46,133 nucleotides of DNA from an uncultured Propionibacteriaceae bacterium (GCA_945911015.1 CAMDZW010000029.1:1-46133), one strand, 5' to 3'; positions 1 to 8,490 are shown, numbered from the stretch's first letter. The notes: generated by a model not told the origin, from the sequence alone. Translations and numbers: made by a program.

Positions 1-1
1 A

Positions 2-247
2 GCCTTCGTCTCGGCGCGCACCGGCACCGGGGTGTCGGAACTGGCGACACAGCTGGAGGATCTGCTGCCCAGACCTGAGGTGGAGGTCAGTGCCCTCATC
101 CCGTACGGGCGGGGGGATCTGATTGATCGGATCCACCGCAATGGCGAGTTCGTGACCTCCGACCACACAGCGAACGGGACCGCGGTCACGGTCCGGGTCC
201 ATCCGGACCTGGCCGCTGAACTCGAGCCCTATGTGAACGCCTCGTGA
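2..247 (+). CDS. hflX: GTPase HflX, C-terminal fragment (5' end outside window)
   Basis: Only the last 81 residues are present. The reading frame is open from the first bases of the window. The fragment begins with the G5 motif (FVSARTGTG), in which the SA residues contact the guanine. It then runs into the C-terminal domain typical of HflX, with LIPYGRGDLIDRIHRNGE and a following HTANGTAV segment. HflX is a ribosome-associated GTPase that splits or rescues stalled 70S ribosomes under stress (family knowledge). The stop TGA at 245-247 overlaps a GTG at 244, so the next gene would be translationally coupled if it started there. The assignment rests on the G5 motif and this C-terminal signature. 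The Walker motifs lie outside the window. Confidence 0.88.
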   Translation, partial: AFVSARTGTGVSELATQLEDLLPRPEVEVSALIPYGRGDLIDRIHRNGEFVTSDHTANGTAVTVRVHPDLAAELEPYVNAS

Positions 248-254
248 CCGTCCG

Positions 255-1208
255 GTGGGGGGGATCATCGGCGCCGGCGACGTCGTCGAGCACAAGTCCG
301 GTCCCGCGCTGCAGCTGGTGCCCGGATCCACGGTGAGTGCTGTGATGCGGCGCTCGCCCGGCCGGGCCGCTGACTTCGCCGCCCGCCACGGCATCGCACA
401 GTGGTACGACGACGCCCAGGCGCTGGTCGACGACGTCACGGTCGACGCGGTGTACGTGGCGACCCCACCCGACAGCCACGCCGAGCACACGATCCGGGCC
501 GCGACGGCCGGAAAACCTGTCTACGTTGAAAAGCCGATGGCGCGCACCACGGCTGAGGCCGAGGCCATGATCGCTGCCTGTGCGGCCGCCCGGGTCGATC
601 TCTTCGTCGCCTACTACCGGCGCGCCCTGCCGAGATTCGTGTCGGTCCACCAAGCCATGCTCGCCGGGGCGGTCGGTGAGGTACGCGCGGTCGAGATCTC
701 CTTGACCAGAACTGATCCGGGCACTGGGTGGCGAGTGGACCCGAGGATCTCCGGTGGAGGCCTGTTCGTGGACCTGGCCTCACACACGCTCGACTGGCTT
801 GACCTGGTGCTCGGCCCGGTGACCTCGGTCAGCGCCGAGGTTGCCGGAGGGCCGGCCGAGTCGAGAGTCGACCTCGACCTGCGGTTTGCTCACGGGGCAA
901 CCGGCACCGGGCACTGGAACTTCTCGGCCGACACCGCTCATGACCAGATCCGACTGATCGGGGACGAGGGCGAGATTTCCTTGTCCTGCTTCGGATCCGA
1001 GGCAGCAGTGCTCAGTGTGGGCGATCAGCGCTCCGTGCTGGCCGCAGAGCGACCGCCGGTGGTGCAGTATCCGCTGATCGCCAATGTCGTGGCGGCGCTC
1101 GGCGGCACGGCCGAACCACTCAGCACCGGGCAGAGCGCAGTGAGGACCTCCGCGGTGATCGATCAGGTCCTCGCCGAGCACCGCGTCCGACACGGACTGA
1201 AGCTCTGA
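255..1208 (+). CDS. Gfo/Idh/MocA family NAD(P)-dependent oxidoreductase, start disturbed
   Basis: A sugar or cyclitol dehydrogenase-type protein of 317 aa as read from the GTG at 255. The N-terminal Rossmann fold carries GIIGAGD, followed by KSGPALQ, YVATPPDSH and the family Lys-Pro motif EKP at about residues 92-94. The C-terminal alpha/beta domain contains GGGLFVDLASHTLDWL, whose histidine is usually catalytic. The substrate is unknown. The family normally starts further upstream, with a tryptophan just before GIIG. A GTG at 244 overlapping the hflX stop would give MTVRWG, but a run of seven G (257-263) puts that start out of frame. Either the annotated GTG at 255 is used, or the G run is one base short in this sequence. 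Downstream it converges with the methyltransferase gene at 1218. Confidence 0.85.
   Translation: MGGIIGAGDVVEHKSGPALQLVPGSTVSAVMRRSPGRAADFAARHGIAQWYDDAQALVDDVTVDAVYVATPPDSHAEHTIRAATAGKPVYVEKPMARTTAEAEAMIAACAAARVDLFVAYYRRALPRFVSVHQAMLAGAVGEVRAVEISLTRTDPGTGWRVDPRISGGGLFVDLASHTLDWLDLVLGPVTSVSAEVAGGPAESRVDLDLRFAHGATGTGHWNFSADTAHDQIRLIGDEGEISLSCFGSEAAVLSVGDQRSVLAAERPPVVQYPLIANVVAALGGTAEPLSTGQSAVRTSAVIDQVLAEHRVRHGLKL
257..263 (+). repeat. G7 homopolymer at the start of the oxidoreductase gene
   Basis: Seven consecutive G lie immediately after the TG of a potential TGG codon. Eight G would restore an open frame from the GTG at 244 (which overlaps the hflX stop) through to the Rossmann motif. This is either a base-calling undercount or a slippage-prone site. 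Confidence 0.7.
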
Positions 1209-1217
1209 TCGGACGAC

Positions 1218-2009
1218 TCAGGCGCGGGCGATGATCTCGCCGTGGAGCACCGAGAACCAGCCGTCCGGGGCAGTCGCCCAGTCCCGCCACGCCTGCACGA
1301 TCTGGTCCAGCTCGTCACGTGTGGCCAGTCCGTTGTCGAGGATCCGGGTGGTCAGCGCCGTGTCGTCGACCCGGTCGGCCCACATCTGGCCCCACCACTG
1401 ACGGGTGGCCGGCGTGGCATGGCACCACGTGCTCGAGGTGGCGGTGATGTCGGTGAAGCCTGCCTGCTGAGCCCAACCCAGCAGATGCCGTCCAGCGCAG
1501 GGCTCACCGCCGACGATCCGGGCGGCCGCATCGTAGAGCTCGAGCCACCGGTCCAACAGAGGATCCGACGGCGCCCACACGAACCCGTGGTAGTCACTGT
1601 CGCGGACTGCCACGATCCCGCCCGGCCGGCAGACCCGACGCATCTCGCGCAGCGCGGTCACCGGATCGGTGACATGCTGCAGCACCTGGTGGGCATGGAC
1701 CACGTCGAAACTGTCGTCGGGCAGGTCGAGGGCATGGACATCGGTCACCACACATGCCACCTCGACCCCGGCTCGTAGTGCCTCGGCCCGCGTGAGGGCC
1801 ATCGCGGCGTCAGTGTTCTCCACCGCGGTCACCCGGGCCACCCGTCCGGCGAGGTCGACGGTGATTGTGCCCGGCCCGGAACCGATGTCCAGCAAGTACA
1901 TCCACGGTTCCAACCAGGGCGCTAGGTAGGCGGCGGAGTTGTCGACGGTGCGGGAGCGGTGGGATCGCAGCACCGACTCGTCGTGACCATGGAGGTATCC
2001 GCTGTTCAT
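1218..2009 (-). CDS. class I SAM-dependent methyltransferase
   Basis: A 263-aa methyltransferase of the UbiE/Methyltransf_11 type. Motif I is LLDIGSGPGTITVDLA (about residues 42-57) and binds S-adenosylmethionine. The acidic motif follows as AVENTD, then TDVHALDLPDDSFDVVHAHQ and the post-motif LREMRRVCRPGGIVAVRDSD. The N-terminus MNSGYLHGHDESVLRSHRSR is typical of a subfamily of small-molecule methyltransferases. The start at the ATG in MNSGYLHG was chosen because the open frame extends far upstream only by running antisense through the helicase gene. The methyl acceptor is unknown. It is transcribed divergently from the DinG-like helicase, with 69 bp between the two starts. Confidence 0.85.
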   Translation of the reverse strand: MNSGYLHGHDESVLRSHRSRTVDNSAAYLAPWLEPWMYLLDIGSGPGTITVDLAGRVARVTAVENTDAAMALTRAEALRAGVEVACVVTDVHALDLPDDSFDVVHAHQVLQHVTDPVTALREMRRVCRPGGIVAVRDSDYHGFVWAPSDPLLDRWLELYDAAARIVGGEPCAGRHLLGWAQQAGFTDITATSSTWCHATPATRQWWGQMWADRVDDTALTTRILDNGLATRDELDQIVQAWRDWATAPDGWFSVLHGEIIARA

Positions 2010-2078
2010 TCGGGTGAACCTAGTGGTCACCGTCGTGCCGGAGAGCCGGAGTCGCATCGTGGACGGTAGGTTGGATCG

Positions 2079-4187
2079 GTGTCCTCCCGCAGTCGTACCG
2101 ATCAGGTCCTCGATGCCGCCGTCGCCCAGATCGGCGGAGCACAGCGTCCGGGGCAGCATCGGATGGCTCATGCCATCACCGAAGCGCTCACCGGCCAGGA
2201 GCACCTCCTCGTCCAGGCTGGCACCGGCACCGGCAAGTCCTTGGGCTACCTTGCACCAACCCTGGTCGCCCTGGCCGAGGGCAGGCTCCAACGGGTCGTG
2301 ATCGCGACTGCGACCTTGGCCCTGCAGGCGCAGCTGGCGACCAAGGACATCCCGGTTGCACTCGACGCGGTCCACGCTGTCACGGGCCGCAAGCCGACGG
2401 CGGCGATGGTGAAGGGCCGCTCCAACTATGCCTGCCTCTACCGGGTCCGTGGCGGAGCACCGGACTCGGACCAGGCAGCTCTGATCACCGGTGAAGAACT
2501 CCTGGCCACCATGCCGGGCGCCCGGGAGGACACCGAGGGGGCCGACTCGGCCCTCGGTGCCGAAGTTGTCATGTTGCGGGACTGGGCCGAGGAACAGCTC
2601 GAGTCCTCCGGTGGTGGCGACCGCGATGATGCACCGGCCCACACCGACCGGGCCTGGAGCCAGGTGTCGATCCCGGTCCGCGAATGTCTCGGCGCGCAGC
2701 GATGTCCGTACGGGGACACGTGTTTCGTGGAGAAGTCCCGTGATGTCGCGCGGGCCAGTGATCTGGTCGTCACCAACCACGCCCTGCTCGCGATCGATGC
2801 CATGCATGGCGGCACCGCACTGCCCGAGCATGACGCTGTCGTGATCGACGAGGCGCACGAACTGGTGTCGAGGATGACCGGGGCGGCCGCTGTCGAGCTC
2901 AGCCCGCAACTGGTTGAGCGGGTCGCCAGGCGCGCCCTGGGCTGGGTCGAGGACGAGCTCGGGCTGGAGTTCCTCGAGACCGCCGACACCCTGCGCAATG
3001 CCCTCGATGCGGTCGAGCCGGTACGGGTGAGGACTCCCGATTCGCCGGTGGTCGCGGCAGCCGAGACCTTGCGGGTGGTGAGCCGTCAGGTGACCTTGGC
3101 CCTGTCCGGCTCGGAGGACCCCGATCAGCGGCAGGCACATGCTGCGGTGAAGGAGATCTTCGACATCGCCGAGCGGATTGCCAAGCTGGCTGATGCCGAT
3201 GTGGTCTATGTCAACGACCGGGACCGGTTCGGTCGGGAGATCCGGGTTGCGCCGTTGGCCGTCGCAGGTCTGCTGCGCGATCGGGTGCTGGAGGAACGGA
3301 CCACGATCTTCTGCTCCGCAACGCTGAAGATCGGTGGTGGGTTCACCGCGGTGGCCGGAGGATTCGGTCTGCGCGCCGACGAATGCCGTGGTGAGACCAC
3401 TGAGGACGGAACCGTTGACCGGCCCCAGAACCCTCTCGACGGCGGGGCCGATCTGGCGGTCGGTCTGCCCGGCGGTGCGGAGGAAGAGGCCCCGGCAGAC
3501 AAGAGCCATCCGACATTGTGGCGGGGTGTAGACGTGGGGTCGCCCTTCGACTACCGCAAACAGGGGATCCTGTATGTCGCTCGTGACCTGCCCCAACCGG
3601 GACGCGACGGGCTGCCGCCGGAGGTGTTGGCCGAGATCGCCGAGCTGACCTGGGCTGCCGGTGGACGTACCCTCGGCCTGTTCGCCTCTCGGCGCAATGC
3701 CGAGGCTGCCGCCAAGCATGTACGTGCCGAGCTTCCCTCGTACCAGATCCTGTGTCAGGGCGATGCACAGCTGTCCGAGCTGACTCGCCGGTTTGCCGCG
3801 GAGCCGGAGGTGTCACTGTTCGGGACGTTGTCGCTGTGGCAGGGGATCGACGTGCCCGGCGACACCTGTCGGCTGGTGATCATCGACAAGATCCCGTTTC
3901 CCCGCCCTGATGATCCACTCATCCGGGCCAGACAGGATGCGGTCGCCGAGGCGGGGGGCAACGGATTCATGGCAGTGGCGGCGTCCCACGCTGCACTGCT
4001 GCTCGCCCAGGGCAGTGGTCGGCTGATCCGCCGCATCTCGGACAAGGGCATGGTCGCCGTGCTCGATCCGCGCCTGGCAACAGCCCGGTACGGGTCGTTC
4101 CTCCGTGCTGGGCTACCGGATTTCTGGCCCACGGCCGACCGGGAGACTGCGGTGACCTCATTGCGCCGACTCGCCGAGAACGGCTGA
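2079..4187 (+). CDS. dinG: DinG/XPD-like ATP-dependent DNA helicase with Fe-S cluster
   Basis: A superfamily 2 helicase of 702 aa starting at GTG. Walker A is AGTGTGKS (residues 47-54) and the Walker B/DEAH box is VVIDEAHEL (DEAH at 257-260). Four cysteines placed between these motifs (about 119, 203, 209 and 215, including ECLGAQRCPYGDTC) are arranged like the 4Fe-4S ligands of DinG and XPD. C-terminal helicase motifs include LFASRRNAEAAAKHV, SLWQGIDVPGD and the QGSGRLIRR arginine-finger motif. These enzymes unwind 5'-3' and resolve R-loops, D-loops and forked DNA. It lacks the exonuclease domain of Gram-positive DinG, so it belongs to the shorter YoaA/DinG group. No LexA box is visible in the 69 bp upstream. 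Confidence 0.9.
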   Translation: MSSRSRTDQVLDAAVAQIGGAQRPGQHRMAHAITEALTGQEHLLVQAGTGTGKSLGYLAPTLVALAEGRLQRVVIATATLALQAQLATKDIPVALDAVHAVTGRKPTAAMVKGRSNYACLYRVRGGAPDSDQAALITGEELLATMPGAREDTEGADSALGAEVVMLRDWAEEQLESSGGGDRDDAPAHTDRAWSQVSIPVRECLGAQRCPYGDTCFVEKSRDVARASDLVVTNHALLAIDAMHGGTALPEHDAVVIDEAHELVSRMTGAAAVELSPQLVERVARRALGWVEDELGLEFLETADTLRNALDAVEPVRVRTPDSPVVAAAETLRVVSRQVTLALSGSEDPDQRQAHAAVKEIFDIAERIAKLADADVVYVNDRDRFGREIRVAPLAVAGLLRDRVLEERTTIFCSATLKIGGGFTAVAGGFGLRADECRGETTEDGTVDRPQNPLDGGADLAVGLPGGAEEEAPADKSHPTLWRGVDVGSPFDYRKQGILYVARDLPQPGRDGLPPEVLAEIAELTWAAGGRTLGLFASRRNAEAAAKHVRAELPSYQILCQGDAQLSELTRRFAAEPEVSLFGTLSLWQGIDVPGDTCRLVIIDKIPFPRPDDPLIRARQDAVAEAGGNGFMAVAASHAALLLAQGSGRLIRRISDKGMVAVLDPRLATARYGSFLRAGLPDFWPTADRETAVTSLRRLAENG

Positions 4188-4203
4188 CCAGCCGCCCCGG
4201 GCA

Positions 4204-5172
4204 TCACTCCTGGACCAGGTCCTTGGCTGCCTCGAGCACGTCGGCGACCTGGTTGAGCCACTCGGCATAGCCGGACCAGGTGTAGGCCCGCTTGTCATCC
4301 CAGACGCCCACCTGACCGCCCCGCACGGCAGGGAGGTTCTGGTAGACCGGGTTGTCCTCGTACTGCTGGGACGTCTCGTGGTTGAGCAGCACATCGGCGG
4401 AGTACTCGCTGATCCGCTCCCAGGACACCTCGGCCCAGGCCGAGTCCTCGGGCTGCTCGGGACCGACGAAGGTGAGGCCGGCTTCGGCGAGTAGTCTGAT
4501 CTGGCCCAGGCTGCGACTGGTCCAGATGGCATCGGCACTGAACTGCGCCGGCAGGATCGTCAGCCACTCGGCCGTCTCAGCGGCCACCGCACGGATCCGT
4601 TCCATGGCCGCGGTGAAGTCTGCCTCCTGCTGTTGGGCCTCGGCGTTGTCGCCGCCCCCGATCAGCAGGGCGAGCGCGCGGTAGTTCGCGATCATCTCCG
4701 GTGCCAGATAGGAGAATGCGACCGGCACGTACGGGGCCACTGCTGTGGCCTGGGTGGTCACCTTCTCGTCCCACCAGGTCCAGCCCGTGCCGTCGCCGTT
4801 GCCGAAACCGATGATGAGGTCCGGCTCGGCCGCCGCGAGCTTCTCCAGACTGAACTCGGCATCGAACCCGATGACGTTGAGTGAGTCCAGGTCGAGGTTG
4901 CCTTTGCCACCACCGTCGCGGCCGTAGCCGAACACACCCACCGGTTCGATCCCGAAGGGCTGCAGGGCAGCGGCGGAGTAGATGTCGGTGACGATCCGCA
5001 CTGCGGGACGGTCGAGCTCGATCGTCAGGTCTTCGAAGCCCGGCGGGGTGTAGCGGAACGGCTCGGTCTCCGACGCAGAAGGCTCGGTGCTGGGTGTGGG
5101 GGAGGGCGCGCACCCGACGGCCAAGGTGGCGGCGGTCAGTGCGGACAGGCTGATCAGATGTCGGCGATCCAT
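4204..5172 (-). CDS. iron-siderophore ABC transporter substrate-binding lipoprotein
   Basis: A 322-aa secreted lipoprotein. The signal sequence has MDRRHLISLS, a hydrophobic core and the lipobox AVGC, with the lipidated cysteine at 21. A Ser/Thr/Pro-rich linker follows. The mature part is of the FepB/FecB/FhuD clamshell type: RIVTDIYSAAALQPFGIEPVG, then AAEPDLIIGFGNG, and later VLLNHETSQQYEDNP. Such proteins bind ferric siderophores at the outer face of the membrane and pass them to a permease and ATPase; neither is in this window, so it is an orphan here. A DtxR/IdeR-type iron box lies 23 bp upstream of the ATG, supporting induction by iron limitation. It converges with the helicase gene. 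Confidence 0.87.
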   Translation of the reverse strand: MDRRHLISLSALTAATLAVGCAPSPTPSTEPSASETEPFRYTPPGFEDLTIELDRPAVRIVTDIYSAAALQPFGIEPVGVFGYGRDGGGKGNLDLDSLNVIGFDAEFSLEKLAAAEPDLIIGFGNGDGTGWTWWDEKVTTQATAVAPYVPVAFSYLAPEMIANYRALALLIGGGDNAEAQQQEADFTAAMERIRAVAAETAEWLTILPAQFSADAIWTSRSLGQIRLLAEAGLTFVGPEQPEDSAWAEVSWERISEYSADVLLNHETSQQYEDNPVYQNLPAVRGGQVGVWDDKRAYTWSGYAEWLNQVADVLEAAKDLVQE

Positions 5173-5194
5173 GCGCCCACCCCATCACATTGAG

Positions 5195-5213
5195 TTAGGC
5201 AAGCCTAGCCAAT
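5195..5213 (-). promoter_or_regulatory. DtxR/IdeR-type iron box
   Basis: TTAGGCAAGCCTAGCCAAT is an imperfect 19-bp palindrome (six of nine half-site positions symmetric). It closely resembles the DtxR consensus TTAGGTTAGGCTAACCTAA. It lies directly upstream of the iron-siderophore binding lipoprotein start and just beyond the stop of the DUF6807 gene. Fe2+-loaded DtxR/IdeR is expected to repress the lipoprotein here. Confidence 0.75.
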
Positions 5214-5214
5214 C

Positions 5215-6399
5215 TCATGTGGCCATGGTCACAGTGCAGGGGTCCGCGAAGTCGGCGGCAGCGGCCGGCACCCGAGCCTCTTCGGCATCGCCGGCATGGA
5301 CCAGGACCCGCTGCCGGAACGAGAACGGACCGTTCGGCTGCTCGACGGTGGGGTAGTGCGACTGGGTGATCTGTTGCACCATCGCATACTGCCCGACCAG
5401 GTTGGGGAATCCGTGGTTGCTCGGATGGTCGAGAACCGCGATGCCATGGAGGGGCCCGGTGCCGGCACGGTAGGTGGTTGCCTCCTCCCGCAGATCCGGC
5501 AGATCCTCCGGCGGCCCGGCAGGAGCGGCAGGAGGCCTGCCTCCGCTGGGGCCGGAAGCGTCGATCCAGGCGGCGTGGTAGCGATCCTCGACCCGGTAGA
5601 CCCGTTCGGGCACAGCAGCCCCGGCGGAGTTGGTGACCACTCCGGTCGTCGGGATGCCCATCGGCTCGGGAGTGCGTGCCATCAACAGATAGGGTCCCCG
5701 GCCATGGTCACTGATGTGGTGGATCGTCGTGTCGAACTCGATGAATCGGGTGTCGGAGTCGGCCCACCACCATCGGATGGTGCGGGTCTCGTCGGCGAAC
5801 GGCTCACCGTCGGAGTTGACCAGGGTGAGATCCTGGACCACTTCGCCGAAGACCGGTCCCGTGGTGATCGATCGGAAACCGCGGTGCACCATTCGGCCAC
5901 CCGGACCGTACGGGGGCTCATCCCAGTCGGACCAGATGTTGGTCGAGCCGTCCTCGCTGTGCCCGCCGTAGCTGAGGGCCAGCCCGGTGTGGTGAGGATG
6001 GTCCGAGGAGCCCTGGCCACGGACCACGGTCGCGCCGGTCGAGCTCAGCACGGGCCAGAAGTACGGCCGGCGACCACCCGCGATGAGGTAGTCGGCGAAC
6101 CGTTCGCCATTGACCTGCAACACGACCCGATCGAGCTTGATAGCGGCACCGGTCGCCTGCGGGGCGGTGATCGGACCGTCGGAGGCGACGAAGGTGCGGG
6201 TCTGTCCGGCAACCACATCACCTGGGACCACCAGGACCAGCTCGTTGCCGTCGACCTGGGTGGCGACCACGACGCCGCTGTCGGTGTCCCGTACGGCCGA
6301 GGGTGCGTCACCGCCTCGTGGCAGCGGCACGCGGACCAGGGGTGAGTGTCGATCCTGCGATCCGGCGTGGACCACGACAGTGGGCTCGGTGGCAGTCAC
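5215..6399 (-). CDS. DUF6807 (PmoA-like) family protein
   Basis: A 394-aa protein starting at GTG. It matches my recollection of the DUF6807 family, often labelled methane oxygenase PmoA although unrelated to methane oxidation. Recognisable parts are YFWPVLSSTGATVVRGQG, the histidine-rich SSDHPHHTGLALSYG (HPHH about 134-137) and NIWSDW. A later stretch, HPSNHGFPN, precedes the end. The family is expected to adopt a beta-sandwich fold and occurs with Gfo/Idh oxidoreductases and glycoside hydrolases in sugar-catabolic loci. The biochemical activity is unknown to me. Its GTG overlaps the TGA of the upstream oxidoreductase gene (GTGA), so the two are translationally coupled. There is no signal peptide, so it is probably cytosolic. 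Confidence 0.78.
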   Translation of the reverse strand: MTATEPTVVVHAGSQDRHSPLVRVPLPRGGDAPSAVRDTDSGVVVATQVDGNELVLVVPGDVVAGQTRTFVASDGPITAPQATGAAIKLDRVVLQVNGERFADYLIAGGRRPYFWPVLSSTGATVVRGQGSSDHPHHTGLALSYGGHSEDGSTNIWSDWDEPPYGPGGRMVHRGFRSITTGPVFGEVVQDLTLVNSDGEPFADETRTIRWWWADSDTRFIEFDTTIHHISDHGRGPYLLMARTPEPMGIPTTGVVTNSAGAAVPERVYRVEDRYHAAWIDASGPSGGRPPAAPAGPPEDLPDLREEATTYRAGTGPLHGIAVLDHPSNHGFPNLVGQYAMVQQITQSHYPTVEQPNGPFSFRQRVLVHAGDAEEARVPAAAADFADPCTVTMAT

Positions 6400-7403
6400 A
6401 GTGATTCCTTCTGGCTCGGGGTTTCCTGCTGGGGCTGGTGGCTTCGGGCGTAGACCTGATCGAGCACGCGGTGGACCTCGATCGCATCGGCGACGGTCGG
6501 CGTGGCCGCGACTCCGTCGCGGACGGCACGGACGAAGGCAGCCTGGGGGTTGGTCTCCACACCCAGCTCGGCGGCGTGGGCCTCCAGTCCTGCACCGTCC
6601 CAGCTCTGCTGGCGTTCACCAGGGCCGAAGGCGGTCAGGGTTGACCCGTCGAGGACATACTCGGCATGCTCAAAGACGGCGTGGACGCGACGTGACTGAC
6701 CGGGTACGGGAGCGTCGCTCCACGCAGCGGTGAAGGCAGCGGTGCCGCCTGCAGCGAACTCGAGGGACACCGTTGCAGCATCTTCGACACCGGGCACCGC
6801 GCCCGGCGTGGTGCGGCCGACAGCAGCGGCAATCGGCCCACCGAACCACTGCAACAGGTCCAGGTCGTGGAAGCCGACTTCGATCAACATGCCGCCACCG
6901 GACAGGGCCGGGTCGCCTCGCCATCCGCCGGTGGTCCGGGAGCGTTGCCGGGACAAGCAGTGGGCCTCGATGGCGAGCAGGTGGCCGTTGCGTGGATCGT
7001 CCATCAGGTGTTTCAACACGGCAAAAGGTGGGCGACGGCGCAGCGGCAGGCCGACCTGGTTGATCACCCCGGCAGCCTCGACAGCTCGTCCCATCGCTTC
7101 GGCCTCGACCAGATCGACCGCGAGTGGCTTCTCGCAGAACACGGCCAAGCCGCGGGCGACAACCTGTTCCAGGATGGGCCGGTGTGTGGCGGTCGGGGTG
7201 CAGATGAAGACGGCGTCGGTGTGCTCGAGGAGCTCGTCGAGTGAGGTGGTGGCGACCGCGCCGCAGGTCGCGGCGGACTCGGCGGCGCTGTTCAGGTCCA
7301 GGTCCTGGACGACGGTGACCGTGGCGTCCTCGGTCTGGGCCAATCCATTCAGATGGGAGCGGGAGATCCCGCCGGTGCCGACGACGCCCACGCGTACAGT
7401 CAT
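6396..7403 (-). CDS. Gfo/Idh/MocA family oxidoreductase
   Basis: A 335-aa NAD(P)-dependent dehydrogenase. The Rossmann glycine motif is GVVGTGGIS (residues 6-14). AVFICTPTATH and EKPLA (Glu91-Lys92-Pro93) follow. The substrate domain holds GGGMLIEVGFHDLDLLQWFGG with the usual catalytic-site histidine. The ATG at 7403 was chosen because it gives the family-typical MTVRVGVVG start and is preceded on the coding strand by AGGGAAAG. A longer open frame upstream overlaps the GH76 gene and is not supported. It sits between GH76 and DUF6807 in one operon, consistent with oxidation of a sugar released by the hydrolase. The actual substrate cannot be named. Confidence 0.86.
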   Translation of the reverse strand: MTVRVGVVGTGGISRSHLNGLAQTEDATVTVVQDLDLNSAAESAATCGAVATTSLDELLEHTDAVFICTPTATHRPILEQVVARGLAVFCEKPLAVDLVEAEAMGRAVEAAGVINQVGLPLRRRPPFAVLKHLMDDPRNGHLLAIEAHCLSRQRSRTTGGWRGDPALSGGGMLIEVGFHDLDLLQWFGGPIAAAVGRTTPGAVPGVEDAATVSLEFAAGGTAAFTAAWSDAPVPGQSRRVHAVFEHAEYVLDGSTLTAFGPGERQQSWDGAGLEAHAAELGVETNPQAAFVRAVRDGVAATPTVADAIEVHRVLDQVYARSHQPQQETPSQKESL

Positions 7404-7413
7404 TGGACTCTTT

Positions 7414-7448
7414 CCCTTCACTGGTGTGAAAACGACCCTAGTGAAGGG
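7414..7448 (-). promoter_or_regulatory. inverted repeat at the GH76/oxidoreductase junction
   Basis: CCCTTCACT (7414-7422) and AGTGAAGGG (7440-7448) form a perfect 9-bp stem with a 17-nt loop. The repeat begins at the GH76 stop codon, and on the mRNA its 3' arm includes part of the AGGGAAAG ribosome-binding site of the oxidoreductase. It could be a hairpin controlling translation or mRNA processing, or a DNA operator for the downstream pair. There is no U-tract, so a simple intrinsic terminator is unlikely. Confidence 0.55.
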
Positions 7449-8490
7449 CAGCTGCGGCTTCCAGCAGCATCCAGCCACTGAGCTGGACCGACAGATCTCG
7501 CTCCGCGACATCGGGGTCGCTGGAGGGCAGGGGAGCGGCCAGGTCCCAGCGGTGCCCGAACAGGGGGCCGTGCGGGGTCCGGGCCCGATGGTGCCAGCAC
7601 GCCCGGGCCGAGGACTCCACAATCGCGGCCGCGGTGGCCCGCGCCGTACGGGCAGGGGTCTGGTCACCGGGCAGGTCAGTGGCAGTCAGGGCGAGGTAGC
7701 GACTGAGGATGCCGTTGAACAGGCCGCCGTCACCGTTGCTGCCGCCAGTGAGCACGCCGTCGTGGCACAGGTGTTCGTCGATCGCAGCGACCAGGGCAGC
7801 GGCTCGGCCGATGTGGCGGGTCCGATCGGGGCCGGCCCCGGCTCTGGCCAGCTCGACCTCGAGTCCGAGTGTGACTCCTTGGCAGTAGCTGTAGATCGTC
7901 TCCGCCATCGTGCCGTCGGCATGGATCCCGTCACGGATCAGGCCGGTCCGTGGGTCGCGCAGCACGGTGTGCAACCAGTCGGCGGTGGCCGTGGCGAGCG
8001 CCGGCCGTCCCGTCCGAGCCATGAGGATGGCGGCAGGACCGTTCGCCGGGGCGTTGTAGAAGTCCGAGCCGACCCGCCAGGGCAGTCCACGGCTGGTCCA
8101 GCCCGCACGGACTCGTCGGCCCAGTGTGGCCAAAGGACCCCGCCAGTCGGTACGAGTGACTCCGTCCGCTCGCTGCAGGGCCAGGGCCAACCAGGACATG
8201 TCGTCGTAGTAGCGGTTGGTCCAACCGGTCAGATTGCGGAGCCGGTGGCTGCGCAGGACTGCCGTGATGGTGTGGCGCCGCTCGGCTCGTGGTGCGCGCA
8301 GCTCGGCGTCAACCAGACAGTCGACCAGATGGGCCTGCCACCAGTAGTGCCACTCGATCCACCAGCGGTCCCTGCGCCGTGGCGGCCAGGAGACCACGCC
8401 CAATGCGGTGCCGGGCAGGCCGAACAACCGGCGCAGATGGCGCGCCCGGACTGCCTCCTCGGCAGCTGTTGCCCGGGCGGCGGCATCCAT
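7438..8490 (-). CDS. glycoside hydrolase family 76 protein (alpha-1,6-mannanase-like)
   Basis: A 350-aa all-alpha-barrel type hydrolase. The hallmark is the double aspartate in TNRYYDDMSWLALAL (Asp96-Asp97), the GH76 nucleophile and acid/base pair. Other family parts are WWIEWHYWWQAHLVD, YNAPANGPAAILMAR, ETIYSYCQGVTLGLEVEL and the C-terminal SVQLSGWMLLEA. GH76 enzymes cleave alpha-1,6-mannosidic bonds. No signal peptide is present, suggesting that short imported mannosides, or a related sugar, are processed in the cytosol. The ATG lies only three bases after the lexA stop, so it is probably in the lexA transcript, and it is followed by the oxidoreductase and DUF6807 genes. Confidence 0.85.
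   Translation of the reverse strand: MDAAARATAAEEAVRARHLRRLFGLPGTALGVVSWPPRRRDRWWIEWHYWWQAHLVDCLVDAELRAPRAERRHTITAVLRSHRLRNLTGWTNRYYDDMSWLALALQRADGVTRTDWRGPLATLGRRVRAGWTSRGLPWRVGSDFYNAPANGPAAILMARTGRPALATATADWLHTVLRDPRTGLIRDGIHADGTMAETIYSYCQGVTLGLEVELARAGAGPDRTRHIGRAAALVAAIDEHLCHDGVLTGGSNGDGGLFNGILSRYLALTATDLPGDQTPARTARATAAAIVESSARACWHHRARTPHGPLFGHRWDLAAPLPSSDPDVAERDLSVQLSGWMLLEAAAALH

Noticed and set aside
1218..3719. 833-codon open frame on the minus strand
   Set aside because: Only the last 263 codons encode the methyltransferase. The rest runs antisense to the DinG-like helicase and has no domain content.
2079..4187. Sequencing-level doubt whether the helicase belongs to the SOS regulon
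   Set aside because: The name DinG implies damage induction, but no LexA box is visible in the short upstream gap, so no such claim is made.
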